Shown here piece after piece: positions 9,489 to 19,317 of a stretch of 24,172 nucleotides of DNA. Source of the stretch: Sphaeroforma sirkka. Lineage: Eukaryota > Opisthokonta > Ichthyosporea > Ichthyophonida. The translations under genes were made by a program, and so were the position numbers. Under the pieces are notes generated by a model. That model worked only from the letters and a program-made list of their open reading frames with translations, was not told the origin of the DNA and ran no database searches. The stretch's first letter is position 1. Each line of letters opens with the position of its first letter. The stretch spans positions 1-24,172 of the forward strand of contig LUCW03000288.1 of assembly GCA_001586965.3 (NCBI GenBank). The letters run 5' to 3'.

Positions 9489-9668
9489 TATTGCTGGGCA
9501 CGCAGTCAAGAGGTCGTGAAAGAAATTTTTACATCATTTGTACAATATATACATAGTGAATTACCTATGCTTTCTCGTGCCACAATGGTAGAATACCTTA
9601 GGGCTTATCTATGTCAATGTATAAGTGATCTTCTGTTGAAGTGGGGGAGGACTGCCGAGGCCGATTGA
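9489..9668 (+). pseudogene. Short coding remnant upstream of Helitron-like segment
   Basis: An open frame of 59 codons without an initiating ATG at its head. It reads as a helical, natural-looking peptide (VVKEIFTSFVQYIHSEL, LSRATMVEYLRAYL). It lies directly before the Helitron-like segment on the same strand, one frame away, and probably belongs to the same former gene. The family is not recognisable from this piece alone. Confidence 0.4.
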
Positions 9669-9699
9669 ATACTGCAATAGTAGAGCGTGCACAGAGTAG

Positions 9700-9978
9700 C
9701 ATTGTGCACACTGTCTATCTTACAAGACTGCCCAGATTGTAAACCGATTCTCTAAACTCCAATGTCAAGCTTGGTTTAATATTTTCTTACTAAGCAGTCT
9801 AGGTATATCTGACTTCTGGGTGAGATATGAATTTATTATGAGTAACGGAGTCATCTATTTACATGCTCTACTATGGAAGTAGAAAAGGTTTGATTACATA
9901 CACGAACTTCTAGATGATACGTTTGAGACTGGGGTTTTTATAGCTTTGCATACTTTAGATTACAAGAATTGGTGTTGA
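9700..9978 (+). pseudogene. Helitron_like_N-type domain remnant
   Basis: A frame open for 92 codons apart from a TAG at 9880-9882. It reads IVNRFSKLQCQAWFNIF, then GISDFWVRYEF (9802-9834), then SNGVIYLHALLW (9841-9876). This follows the order of the Helitron_like_N domain (PF14214) found before PIF1-like helicases: a D-[YF]-W-x-R-[YF]-E-[FW]-Q core followed by a G-x-x-H-x-H-x-L-L-W box. The Gln is replaced by Ile and the first His of the HxH box by Tyr, each a small change and consistent with decay. The call is by remembered family pattern; no search was possible. The helicase part was not found. Confidence 0.55.
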
Positions 9979-10126
9979 TGACATAGGAAACCTCGAGCAA
10001 TTGACTTCATACAAAAACGTGACAGAAAGCCAACTGCTGCATGCTCAGCCAGGCGTAAATTCGATGCTAAGCAGCTGGATATACAACAACACAAATAGAA
10101 CTATTCAACCAGATATCTATACATAG
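9965..10126 (+). pseudogene. Coding remnant following the Helitron-like segment
   Basis: After a frame change the plus strand stays open for 53 codons and ends with TAG at 10124-10126. It has a natural composition (VDDIGNLEQLTSYKNV, LLHAQPGVNSMLSSW). It probably continues the same former protein. No motif was recognised. Confidence 0.4.
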
Positions 10127-10449
10127 TTGTAGCTTTTGTTATTTATGAAAAATTGACCCAAAGAAATTACTATTAATGGAGAAGTATTTGATAAGCTTGA
10201 ATGCCGGTTTGAATACAAATCGATATAGCGAACAATCTAGTATCTGCTAGATGTGATGGTAGGTTGGTATCGCAACAATCATCCATGGCTATCAAACACG
10301 GTTTCGCAATTATAGAGACCACCCACGCGTAGTCCAAGGAGCAATTGGGACACTCAAACTTTATTTGGACTTAAAAGCGATGCGTCGGCAGTGACTAGGT
10401 CTGTATGTGTATTGGGAGAGACACTACACAAACTGAGAGAAAAACATAA

Positions 10450-10734
10450 ACTGATAAAGATGCGGTATCTGAACCACAGTGGAAGCAAGCCTTAGCTGCT
10501 GAGACACATGACAACGAGAAGAAAGATTGTGACTTAACATATTTACAGCAAGAGGCATGATACAACAATCATGTGCAATCATGAATAAAGATCATTACTG
10601 ATAGCGGATAAAAGGCGATACTAGTGCTTATTGTAGAAACACAAGAATATTTCAAAAAATTATTGGATAGTGACCTGTCAGAGGATGTTAGTCTTCATTT
10701 ATTGGCAATTAGCTTGCTTATGACCATTCTCTAG
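10450..10734 (+). pseudogene. Coding remnant with several in-frame stops
   Basis: One frame keeps coding character across TGA 10558, TGA 10582 and TAA 10609 before ending with TAG at 10732-10734. Segments such as EPQWKQALAAETHDNEKKD and VETQEYFKKLLDSDLSEDV look like real protein. A further piece around 10930-10990 reads MYWKGEYEDLLALKHTHF. These fit continued decay of a long plus-strand gene. The product is unknown. Confidence 0.4.
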
Positions 10735-11219
10735 TCACGCGACGCATCTGCTTGAGAATGAATACGCGTACGAGAATATTCCTAAGAGTGTCCTTGGATA
10801 TTGACCGCCGTCGTGCCGCGGCTGTCGGTGAAACCCCAGGATAAGAAGCATCTGGGTTTCCAAATCCAAGTAGAACATGCTGTAACGTAAACCAATTGGA
10901 CCAACATTTACTGTCAATAGAGGAGTTGAAAATGTATTGGAAAGGAGAGTATGAAGACTTATTAGCGCTAAAGCATACTCATTTCATTAATATAGTCTGA
11001 AGAAAATATCCAAGAAAAATGGTATACTTCTTTACTAACACAGAATGCTGATAGCTTTTTAAGTGGCCTATTGAAAAAATGAAATACTACCGCAATATTA
11101 AATACGCATTTAGAAGATAATGAACTCATGGGATAGAACACACAGAAGATTCAAGACATATTTTGGGAGCTAGTAGATACAAATGATATATCAGGTCATG
11201 TACGTAGTTAGAACAGCGA

Positions 11220-11868
11220 TTGACGCTACATACCAATCAGATGATATTTGTGCGTTCACCAATGTTACGGCTATCATTGGCGATGAGTGATGAGCGGCGT
11301 TCTAGATATAAAGTTTCTACACCTATGGATAGCTTGCATAAAGATAGTGAAGATGCATCAATATATGGTGGGCAAGGAGGCGCAGAAGTAGATGATGATA
11401 TGGTAGTTACTGACTTTATAAAGGCACCGCTAAATAGTATACCAAATATTCGTCGGGCATAGCTAGGAAAACGTACAATCGAAGAGTTGAGGTTTGGCTG
11501 AGCAGATAATTGAATATTTCAACTCAGGAAAGAAGTTTCTGCGTAAATGTAGAGAAATGGGGAATGCATGATGGTACTTTCATCGATCCGTTACTAGGTA
11601 TTGATAACGATAGAAAGCGATACGTAGAACTGGTTACTTGAGATCTTACTCAACAGGTTCACATTTACTGCGCTGGGTGATAACATGGGTCGCTGGAACG
11701 GGTGAAATGCTTGATATGAAAATTATAGATACATTGACCAATATAGAAATATGTGATGCTTATGCATTGCTTATTTCAACGCCAACTAGGGCAGCTGCTA
11801 GCAATTTAGAAGGTACAACAGTTGGTAGGATGTTGAAATTTAGTCGTACAGCTTAATGCAACCATATG
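11220..11868 (+). pseudogene. Two consecutive coding remnants, product unknown
   Basis: 11220-11462 encodes an 80-residue frame with an acidic stretch (GGQGGAEVDDDMVVTDF). After a frame change, 11638-11856 encodes 72 residues, including MLDMKIIDTLTNIEIC and AAASNLEGTTVGRML. Both open with TTG, not ATG, so neither is a full gene. Composition is clearly more protein-like on plus than on minus here. They may be the 3' part of the former gene that includes the Helitron-like segment, about 1.3-1.9 kb upstream. I do not recognise the family. Confidence 0.4.
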
Positions 11869-11893
11869 GAAGATTACAGCGATACTAGAGGGT

Positions 11894-12423
11894 CTATTCG
11901 GTTACAAAAGTACACTTATTATGATTGACTAATGCTTTTATATTTGTAGCAAGAGAATCGTATGACATGCCTGTCAGCAATGGATCTGGAGACTCCCCCG
12001 ACATATCGATGTTAGTAGATACCGTTTTTTAAGAAACGCGGTGGATAATACGGGTTTTGGTATTTTGGCAGCAATTCACGGATTACTGGAATTCTTACTG
12101 AGCCTGTTCGTCAAAATTTATTTGGCCCGCTAAAAGACGTTCAAACTTAATATCGCGACGGATATCCAGCTGTCCTTCTGGGGTAGTTAAATCAAAGAAA
12201 GTGTGAATCGCCAACAACACGAATACTTAAACATGCGAGATAGCTAAACTTTGTTCGCTACCTGTTCCAACAAAGACAGGGACGTATATAACTCCGGATA
12301 TATCGGTACATTTCCACAAGTATATGTAATGCGAGCAAAGTATAGTGGCAGATTGGCCTGTTTACGGAACGTGAAATTATTGAGGACTTTAGGTTTAGCA
12401 GCCTTGGTCTCATATTTTGACAT
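11894..12423 (-). pseudogene. Unrecognised minus-strand decayed gene
   Basis: Four coding-like segments follow in order on the minus strand. 12244-12423 starts with ATG and encodes 59 residues (including LNNFTFRKQANLPLYFARI). Then about 12105-12227 (TTPEGQLDIRRDIKFERLL). Then 12012-12092 (VIRELLPKYQNPYYPPRFL). Finally 11894-12013 (SGESPDPLLTGMSYDSLATN). Each change of segment needs a frameshift. The ATG at 12423 is a plausible true start, with an AT-rich TATAATAT sequence some 80 bp upstream on that strand. The product is unknown; a gene of a mobile element or virus that decayed in place is the likeliest origin. Confidence 0.5.
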
Positions 12424-12601
12424 CTGCTTGATAGTTAAACAGAGTTAATATATTGTCGAAAGCGTGTTTTGCAAATGAATCACGTGGTATAATACGAGAT
12501 ATTATATACACTGACCTGTACAAAGAAATAAAACTCCAGTCCTTATAGTCGAGATGAATCTAAAATGAGGTGATTCATTCATAAAACCTATTTAAACTAA
12601 T

Positions 12602-12994
12602 GCTGAAAGTTTAGTATCTAAGGAGAAGTGTGCGGTAATTGGAGTGGCTGAGCTTAGGTGTGAATGCACGTGGTGTAGTCACCGTGTGGCGAAGGCTGAT
12701 TTATTACACAATTTACTAGAAATGACAGTTGGGAAGAGAAAGACAATACGACGAACGGTGCTCAAATGGACACTTCGGGCAGAATAGTTGTGGTCATATG
12801 TAATTTATGTAAGTAGAAGTCGTGTTCACACTACTTGTACATCCGATAGCTCAAATGGACTTGAAAAAGGTAGTGACTACACAGGCCTGGAAGTTTCAGA
12901 TCTTCGCACTTTTCACAAGTGTAACGAGGCTGATCAGCAATTAGATGCTCGGAGAAAATCTCACGCCGAGGTAGTCCCAGACTCGCCAGTGTGA
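12602..12994 (+). pseudogene. Cys-containing decayed coding sequence with one TAG
   Basis: A single frame is open from about 12599 to 12994 except for TAG at 12785-12787. The first part contains ELRCECTWCSHRVAKADLL, with C-x-C-x2-C then His, resembling part of a zinc-binding site, followed by a basic stretch (VGKRKTIRR). The second part is hydrophilic (NGLEKGSDYTGLEVSDL). No ATG lies at a convincing start. The product is unknown. Confidence 0.35.
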
Positions 12995-13021
12995 GGTATT
13001 AAGAAACACTACTTTCACACC

Positions 13022-13231
13022 TTGAATAGATTCACAGGCAAAGCTCATAGCTGCTTTGGACTTCAAAGCGAGAATGCACACTTAACTGGTAACTGTCCCA
13101 AGGAAGTTTTGGCATGTTTGGACAGAATTGTCTATCAAGTTGCGAGAAATTACTTATCAAACCTTAGTATTTTTCAATCTTCGATACAGGGTTCCATATA
13201 CAACAACAATAATTTCAAGAAGAGGGTTTAG
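13022..13231 (+). pseudogene. Possible further coding remnant
   Basis: An open frame of 69 codons starting at a TTG, with three Cys and plausible composition (CPKEVLACLDRIVYQVARN). It runs into the telomere-like repeat at its end. It could be coding debris from the same decayed tract or chance; the evidence is weak. Confidence 0.2.
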
Positions 13232-13247
13232 GGTTTAGGGTTTTAGG
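13224..13247 (+). repeat. Interstitial telomere-like repeat (TTTAGGG)n
   Basis: The run GGGTTTAGGGTTTAGGG followed by TTTTAGG gives about three units of the TTTAGGG type, the last with an extra T. This is the telomere unit of plants, many algae, oomycetes and some other protists. It sits at the right boundary of the decayed coding tract. Confidence 0.75.
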
Positions 13248-13567
13248 TATTTATATTCCATGAGTATCTTTTTTTTTTTTACTTCCGATAACAGAACCAC
13301 TATTAAAATGCTTCCTACAAAGAAAGAGTACAGCTTAGCCATGCATGATAGTTGATACATACAATTTATGTATCTGTAATATAATCCATGGGTCTAGGTT
13401 TTTGCTCTACTCGATTTCATACCTGCGATATCATTTCCTTGTGTGAGGAACTGCGACATTCACAAAGAGGTAATAAATAATTAGGAAATAGCTATTTAGA
13501 GGAGACCGACTCCATCACAGATGCTTACTGTTTACTCGTTTAATGGCTTAGTCATCGTATTAGAGCT
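13248..13567. other. Intergenic / 3' flank of the kinase gene
   Basis: No gene seen. It holds a T11 run near 13270 and AT-rich sequence. It should include the 3' UTR of the minus-strand gene that ends at 13568, but no AATAAA was found on that strand close to the stop. Confidence 0.5.
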
Positions 13568-16500
13568 CTAATCCTTAATTCTCTTGGTCATCATACTCGT
13601 CATCCCCGCGGGATCGAAAAACCTCAAACTATCGAAGAACTTGGCCCTAACCGGACATGACAAGTGATACCAATCCTTCTCCTTATCCTTCTCTTTCCCG
13701 TTTATCGTCTTATTCGACTTCGCACCACATATCCTACATGCACACGAGTAGTCTCCGTGTATGCACACACCACACTGACTGTCTCCCGTGAGTGTGCACC
13801 GCGGACAAAAGCTCGGATACGCCTGTTTCCAGACATCGTTGGCTTTTTTCTGCACACCAGCATCATCCCAACATGTCGCCATACAGCATTTAGTACTTAA
13901 ACGCATCTTCCCTAACGTCCGCTTGACATGCTTGGTCATCTTGCTCTTTTTCTTTTTCTTGATTTTCTTTTTCTGTTCCGATTTGCCGATTTTTGACAAT
14001 CTCTTTTTCGGGCAGGGACTCAGCATACTCAAGCTGGACTTCAACCAATTTTCTCTATCACTTTTAGGCTTCTCCTTCTTACTTGCGTCAGAACCCTTCC
14101 TATTCCGAAAAGTCTTCTCCGAATGATGCCCTTCCACCGGTCTTAAATCCCTTGGCACTTCGTTTGACACCTGATCAGTGTCATTTGACACCAATCGTGA
14201 GTCACTAGCGATCCACTTAGGTCCGCTGTACCCTTGAACTTCCGCTCGATCATACATATCTATATCTAATGATTCAGTTCGAGCCCCCGTTTCTCCAGAA
14301 CCGCTGTCACCGTCCAACCTTACCCCACCATCAACCTCCAGCCTTACCCCAACACCAACCTCCACCCGTATATTCTCTATTGTATTTCTCATAGTAATAT
14401 CGTCTAATGGAATCTCCCTGTGGTCAAGTATTGTGATACCAGTAACCGTGGGGAGAACATTGTCTAAGAATGTCATGTCATCGCCTTCGACCTCGCTCTC
14501 GGATTCAGTGTTCATTCCGCTGCCAGAGTCGCTCTCATCGTCTGACGCCCACACAGTCGCAAACTCGTCCCAATCCTCGGGGTCCACCTCCACCTGAACA
14601 ACAGTACATAAATTAAGTTTACGAATACTTGCGCACCAATATACACCCAATTGCACATAAGAATGAAAGGATCACAACACATCGAGCAGAATGAAATCCT
14701 ACAGCCAGTTCCATCAAAAGCGCGTATCTGCAGGTTGGCATATAGTTGCGAATAGTTGTTTAACAAAGGTGTTTTCTAGAGCCCTACCTGCTCGCCCCAG
14801 ACCAGCTTGCGTCTAATAGTCAAATCACTGTGTTCGCCGTTGTCTATCTCGTACACTACATCTGCTAGTGGTGCCAGAGTGTTAACTGACTTTGGCACCT
14901 GCGCAATGGACTGGTCTATTGTCTCAGTAGGCACGACGCGATTACTAAGTTCGGCCCGTTTCCTACATATTAAAATTCAAAATCACTTTTTGAGATTAGT
15001 CGCTAATAATTAGCGAGAATTCAACTGAAAACAATTTCTCTTATTGGTGCATACAATCGGTGCATGCAATCTGTACATCAACGGACCCAAACCCATATAG
15101 TTAAACTATATTTCAAATGTGGTAAATGTTTCTATAACGTTGAAAAGTTTGTGTAAAATTTAAAAAAATGTGATACGGCCCTATATTCAAACTTCTTGTA
15201 GAATTCACTACCTTGTGGATAAAAACCGGTGTAGTTAATGGATATGCACATATATGCGATTTCGTAAGTTTGATCGCTTGTCAATTCAAATCAGGGGTGT
15301 GTGCGATTCCGTCAAAGAGATATTCGATCGGTTTAACATGTACTGAACGGTGATATACTATTCATATTTTGAGTAAGTAAATCTATGTATAACATACATA
15401 TATGTTAGGCATTAAATTTAGATTTTGAATAAGGGTATGTGTTTAGTTGACACAGATGACGCGAAGCGGCCATATATATGAGTAGGTATATATGATTATG
15501 TGTACTATTCTATGTGTGCGTGTGTGCATGATTTTGTGTATACATGTATGTATCACAAGAGTATTCTCATACGTTACTATATGTGTATTATTCTATGTGT
15601 GCGTGTGTGCATGATTTTATGTATACATGTATGTATCACAAGAGTATTCTCATACGTTACTATACATCATTTACGCAGATGGACTTACCTGGCTCTTTGG
15701 TGGATTACAGATCTCTCTGCACTCACGTGCAGTATTCCGATCTGGTAGTGCGGATACTCTCGGCGGATCCTCGCAAACAAATCAGAGTACCAATCAACAT
15801 CGCGCAGACTTCCGTCCACAACCAGGGATCGCCCTTGCAGCAGTGTGTATTCAAACAAGACATCGGACATGAAGGTGGACTCTCTATGCACTTTAGTAGC
15901 CGCTGATTCGGCTTCTTCCTGCGAGGAGGATGAGTTGAATATCTTCAGAGGGTACCAACGTCAATATGACTCATATGATACAATAATTACAAGTTGTGAT
16001 ATGCGAGTAAATGCTGACATTGCACCGGTCCACACACTCGAGGGAAAATCATGAAGTAGAGACACAGAAATAGGTTGTCACATACAACGCTTAGTTTGAA
16101 TTTGCATACATGAGTGATGCAAATATAATTACAAATCATAGTGTAAATGTAAATTAAGTACAATAATAATTCCATACGAGTGTACCACTGTATACCGGCA
16201 TACGTGAATGTACAAACTGAGGTATGAGCTGTTTATACGTGGGCGTATATGATTTGGCAGGGCGCAGAAATTCTGTAAATATTCAGACCACTAGAATGTG
16301 ACAAAATTTGTACAGTACTCAGACAGGATAGAAAAAAATCACAAGGTTTGCGACCCTTGTGTCTTACGGCTTACAGCTCTATACAGCATTGACAGGATGA
16401 CCTACGGCTACTATCTAGAACCGCGTCTGTCCGTCGATATTACACTTGAGACAAATCACTTGGCACACAGTACCATCATGTTCATACTACAAAACATGTT

Positions 16501-17991
16501 ACAGACATGTTAATTCTCTAAATATACACACCAGCAAATAGCCCGCCATCTCCGGCAACTCATTCTTCAGTTTATCCGGATCAATCATCACAAACTGCGA
16601 CATTGGGAAAGCATCCGCGTTGTGTAATGTAGACACAACGTACCCCTTCCCAGCACCCATAGCCCCGGCTGTGAACACTAGCCATGGTTTCCGCGTGTGT
16701 TTAGTAGTGGCCTTCAGTGGGTTACTCGCCGCAAGTACACGTGTCAGAATCGCGTCTTGAAGTTCCTGACGAGGACATACCTGCACATCGCGTACATGTA
16801 CAAGTCATTAATTTGATTCCATTCGATTCCACGAATAGTCGGATAGGCAGATCTCACTACATCTTTTCTGTACAACAAGTTGCAATTATTCCCCTACTAG
16901 AGATATATGAGTTGACAAATTTACGTTCACATACCGGATTGCGATGATATTCATAGTCCAGGCGTTTCCGAGCTTCGGCAAATTTGGACGCAAAGCGGTA
17001 TATAGTTGGATCATGGTATCTATTTAATGTTACAATCAGCAAGGTATAAGTAGTCGCTATATGTATAATTCTATCAACTACTACAATGTCACACGTTTCA
17101 AATTTCCTACAAGCTCCACCACTCTGTGTATTGTGACGTGTGCGACACAGTTATATCGCAGCACATACGGCTTATCAACTTAAATCAGCAAGGTGGAAGT
17201 GATTAAATAGTACTGGAGGTCTTGTGTATAAAAAAATTACATTTAGCAACTAGAACAATGTTAAACGAATGAGAAGTCTGATAGTCCCACCTTCCTGAAC
17301 GATATGGCGTACACAACGCAATTATATCGCAACAAATTGTACTGGAAATCCTGTGTACGCGTGCGCCGACAAAACTGAGATAGTCCATTTAATTTAACCA
17401 TCAGCCTTCAGTTTTATTAGCTGTGCTGTGAAATAAATCGGTAACTCTGACCGCATATATGCTCGTGTGTATCGTGCTCTCACATACAACCATGATAAAG
17501 ACCTTTCAAATAAGTATGTAAACACATTTCTAGCTCATTGCGTCCCTGGTATATCTTGGAACTACACATCACACATAGCCACGCAGAGACATATCTATTT
17601 TATACCTAAAAACACTCATACAACCCTGAATTTGGCCTTCCAACATACACGTTTACAGACCCAAGCTCAACATCTCTATGATGTGACTTCCATCAACTGC
17701 ATAGAATACATAACACCAAGAAGCGTAAACTATCACATCCGCAAACATACGATTCATTCATCAAAAGAGTAGGCTATGCATATCACACATGACCCCACAC
17801 ATATACCTCATCTCAATGCCGATCCGCTTCTAACATACTAAAACATACTGTTCATTAGTTGGAAGGGTCCAATCGAACTCCTTTCCATGCCGTGCAGGTG
17901 GCCAACTTTCCAGTTTCTCGGCTTCGTCGCTCGACAAACTTCTCAGCCACTGTGGCATAGGTGTACCACTTGGAATGATGGTAACAGCCAT
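13568..17991 (-). CDS. Zeta-toxin-type P-loop kinase with Cys-rich C-terminal extension (six exons)
   Basis: Coding exons are 17849-17991, 16935-17019, 16532-16780, 15689-15918, 14788-14962 and 13568-14593. All introns are GT-AG, phases agree, and the sum is 1908 nt (635 residues). The start is the ATG at 17989-17991. The kinase domain lies in exons 3-5: Walker A TAGAMGAGKGY (Lys near residue 121), then MIDPDKLKNELPEMAGY with the conserved Asp near 145, HRES near 170, VDGSLRDVDWY near 193-203, and VVPTETIDQSI. This order is that of the zeta toxin family (PF06414), whose bacterial members phosphorylate UDP-N-acetylglucosamine; eukaryotic members are of uncertain function. Exon 6 adds an acidic region (295-355), a Lys-rich stretch (about 502-523) and a Cys-rich region (about 529-617) with FCPRC, CGVC, CACRIC and HLSC, probably zinc-binding. 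It is likely nuclear, by inference from the basic stretch. Confidence 0.88.
15499..15664 (+). repeat. 83-bp tandem duplication inside intron 4 of the kinase gene
   Basis: Two copies with period 83: TGTACTATTCTATGTGTGCG at 15501 and TGTATTATTCTATGTGTGCG at 15584, continuing through ACAAGAGTATTCTCATACGT. The copies differ at only a few bases, so the duplication is recent. It lies in non-coding intron sequence. Confidence 0.9.
17020..17848 (-). other. Intron 1 of the kinase gene (829 bp)
   Basis: Bounded by GTATGT and AATAG. It contains imperfect internal repeats: ATCAGCAAGGT near 17034 and 17184, TTATATCGCA near 17152 and 17322, and ACTGGA...TCTTGTGTA / ACTGGA...TCCTGTGTA near 17211 and 17341. 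Open frames inside it lack coding character. Confidence 0.7.
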
Positions 17992-18207
17992 GCTGTGATA
18001 TAGTTGAGTATTGTACGAGAGAATTCGCAAGCGTGAGCTGCAGATACTTGGATGTAGAGCTAGTGTTCGATTTAGAAGGCTATGGGATGGGGAATGGCGA
18101 TATGTTATTGATATAGGGTTTCTACTCTACTCTTTTTGTTAAAAATGGGATGATGAAAAGATGATGTCTTGATCATGACTGTTCAAATATGAAATACCAA
18201 CAACAAT

Positions 18208-18437
18208 TATGGCCGTCTAGCCTCTGGCCCTTTGCCTTCTGGATTTGTATAATTTGGGTCCTAGTAGGGAGTACGGACTTGACTTGTGACTTGTGACTTG
18301 TCCGTTCTCCCTTTTTAATTAATTTTTCATCACTTTTTATATGTACATACAACTAGATGATCATGATTTGGACAATGTCGTCGGAAGAAACCTGATTTCT
18401 GCTCGCGACCGTAATCCAAAGGCCAGAGGGCCATAAC
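18208..18437. mobile_element. Possible MITE-like inverted-repeat element
   Basis: The left end reads TTATGGCC, then CTCTGGCC and TTTG...GGATT. The right end, read on the minus strand, is TTATGGCC-CTCTGGCC-TTTGGATT. These form imperfect terminal inverted repeats about 230 bp apart, with a short insertion in the left copy. The inside is non-coding and includes three GACTTGT units. No clear target-site duplication is seen, so the call is tentative. Confidence 0.4.
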
Positions 18438-18451
18438 GTCGCAACGTAATA

Positions 18452-18805
18452 TCACGACTCCAAGCCCAACCAATATCCATACATATTTACCGCGTCCAGC
18501 ATCCGTCTATATATGAGTATGACACGGGGTTTATTTTTCCGTATGGTGTACTGTCTACGCAATGCAGGATTGTAGGCTATGAGCCCAGAACGTGAATGAA
18601 GCGTGGCTGCGTGGATAGCAAGCATTTTTATTATTAATATAAATACCAACAATGAGCACATAGTCATCATGATCTTGAAACCAATACAACTTCCAGCATC
18701 CAGTGAATATGATATGGGCTCAACTCTGTGCTTGCGATTACATGCATGCAAACTATAAAATATACTAATGTCTTCTCCATCGTTTATCTGTCGTCTGTGC
18801 GACAT
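18452..18805 (-). CDS. Doubtful small ORF with one predicted membrane segment
   Basis: From the ATG at 18803-18805 this frame encodes 117 residues. A hydrophobic stretch, MMTMCSLLVFILIIKMLAIH, lies in the middle and could span a membrane; the C-terminal part is basic. No family is recognised. It sits alone in the 1.3-kb gap between the kinase gene and the acyl-CoA-binding protein gene, on the same strand as both. A chance ORF, or part of an unannotated exon or UTR, is about equally likely. Confidence 0.2.
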   Translation of the reverse strand: MSHRRQINDGEDISIFYSLHACNRKHRVEPISYSLDAGSCIGFKIMMTMCSLLVFILIIKMLAIHAATLHSRSGLIAYNPALRRQYTIRKNKPRVILIYRRMLDAVNMYGYWLGLES

Positions 18806-19280
18806 ATTCAAACTCGGTTGTTTATAAGGGGATTGTAGATCTACTGTTTAATCTATGTGCCAAGCAGCGCACACAGATTGCTTGTGAACAAACTCCCTTG
18901 TAAGCTAAAGTCATTATTTTTACATTCGAAGTTAGAATTAAAATTGAGATTTGGAAGTTCTTGGAAGACAGTTTGTAATCGTCATCTGGTTGAGCGTTCA
19001 AAACTTTCCGTGGACAATTATTGACCATTTTCCGTACTTTACGCAGTACTAGTTTTGAACTCTTCCTGGTGAATCTTGATGAAGCACTCGCAACTTGCAT
19101 TTTAAATTTGTTTGTATTTATGGGCTACTTTGAATACAAATCTACAACTTGCTCAACAACAATATTTCCTGAATACGGTGCCTCCGTGCCCATTTGTTAC
19201 GTAAGACCACTTTACGTCGCACCAGTGAAAGGAAAATTGCACACTACGTCTGCCTGCCACTCAGTAATGAGAATGTTAAG

Positions 19281-19286
19281 TTTATT
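19281..19286 (-). terminator. Polyadenylation signal AATAAA of the acyl-CoA-binding protein gene
   Basis: TTTATT on the plus strand is AATAAA on the minus strand, 32 nt after the TAG at 19318-19320. This is the usual place for a cleavage and polyadenylation signal with a short 3' UTR. Confidence 0.6.
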
Positions 19287-19317
19287 CACTTCCAAACCAC
19301 TAGGTCAATTATTAAAT

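Noticed and set aside
7640..13230. Alternative genetic code with reassigned stops in the decayed tract
   Set aside because: Stops of all three kinds interrupt coding-like frames and frame changes are also frequent; the intact genes end in TAG in the normal way, so decay explains the pattern.
17467..17772. 101-codon plus-strand ORF inside the first kinase intron
   Set aside because: No family resemblance and His/Thr/Tyr-rich composition typical of chance ORFs; the minus-strand splicing model accounts for the region.
17830..17848. Second GTATGT (17838) as the donor of kinase exon 1
   Set aside because: It leaves exon 1 in phase 0, which does not match exon 2; the first GTATGT (17848) restores the frame and joins to YHDPTIYRF.
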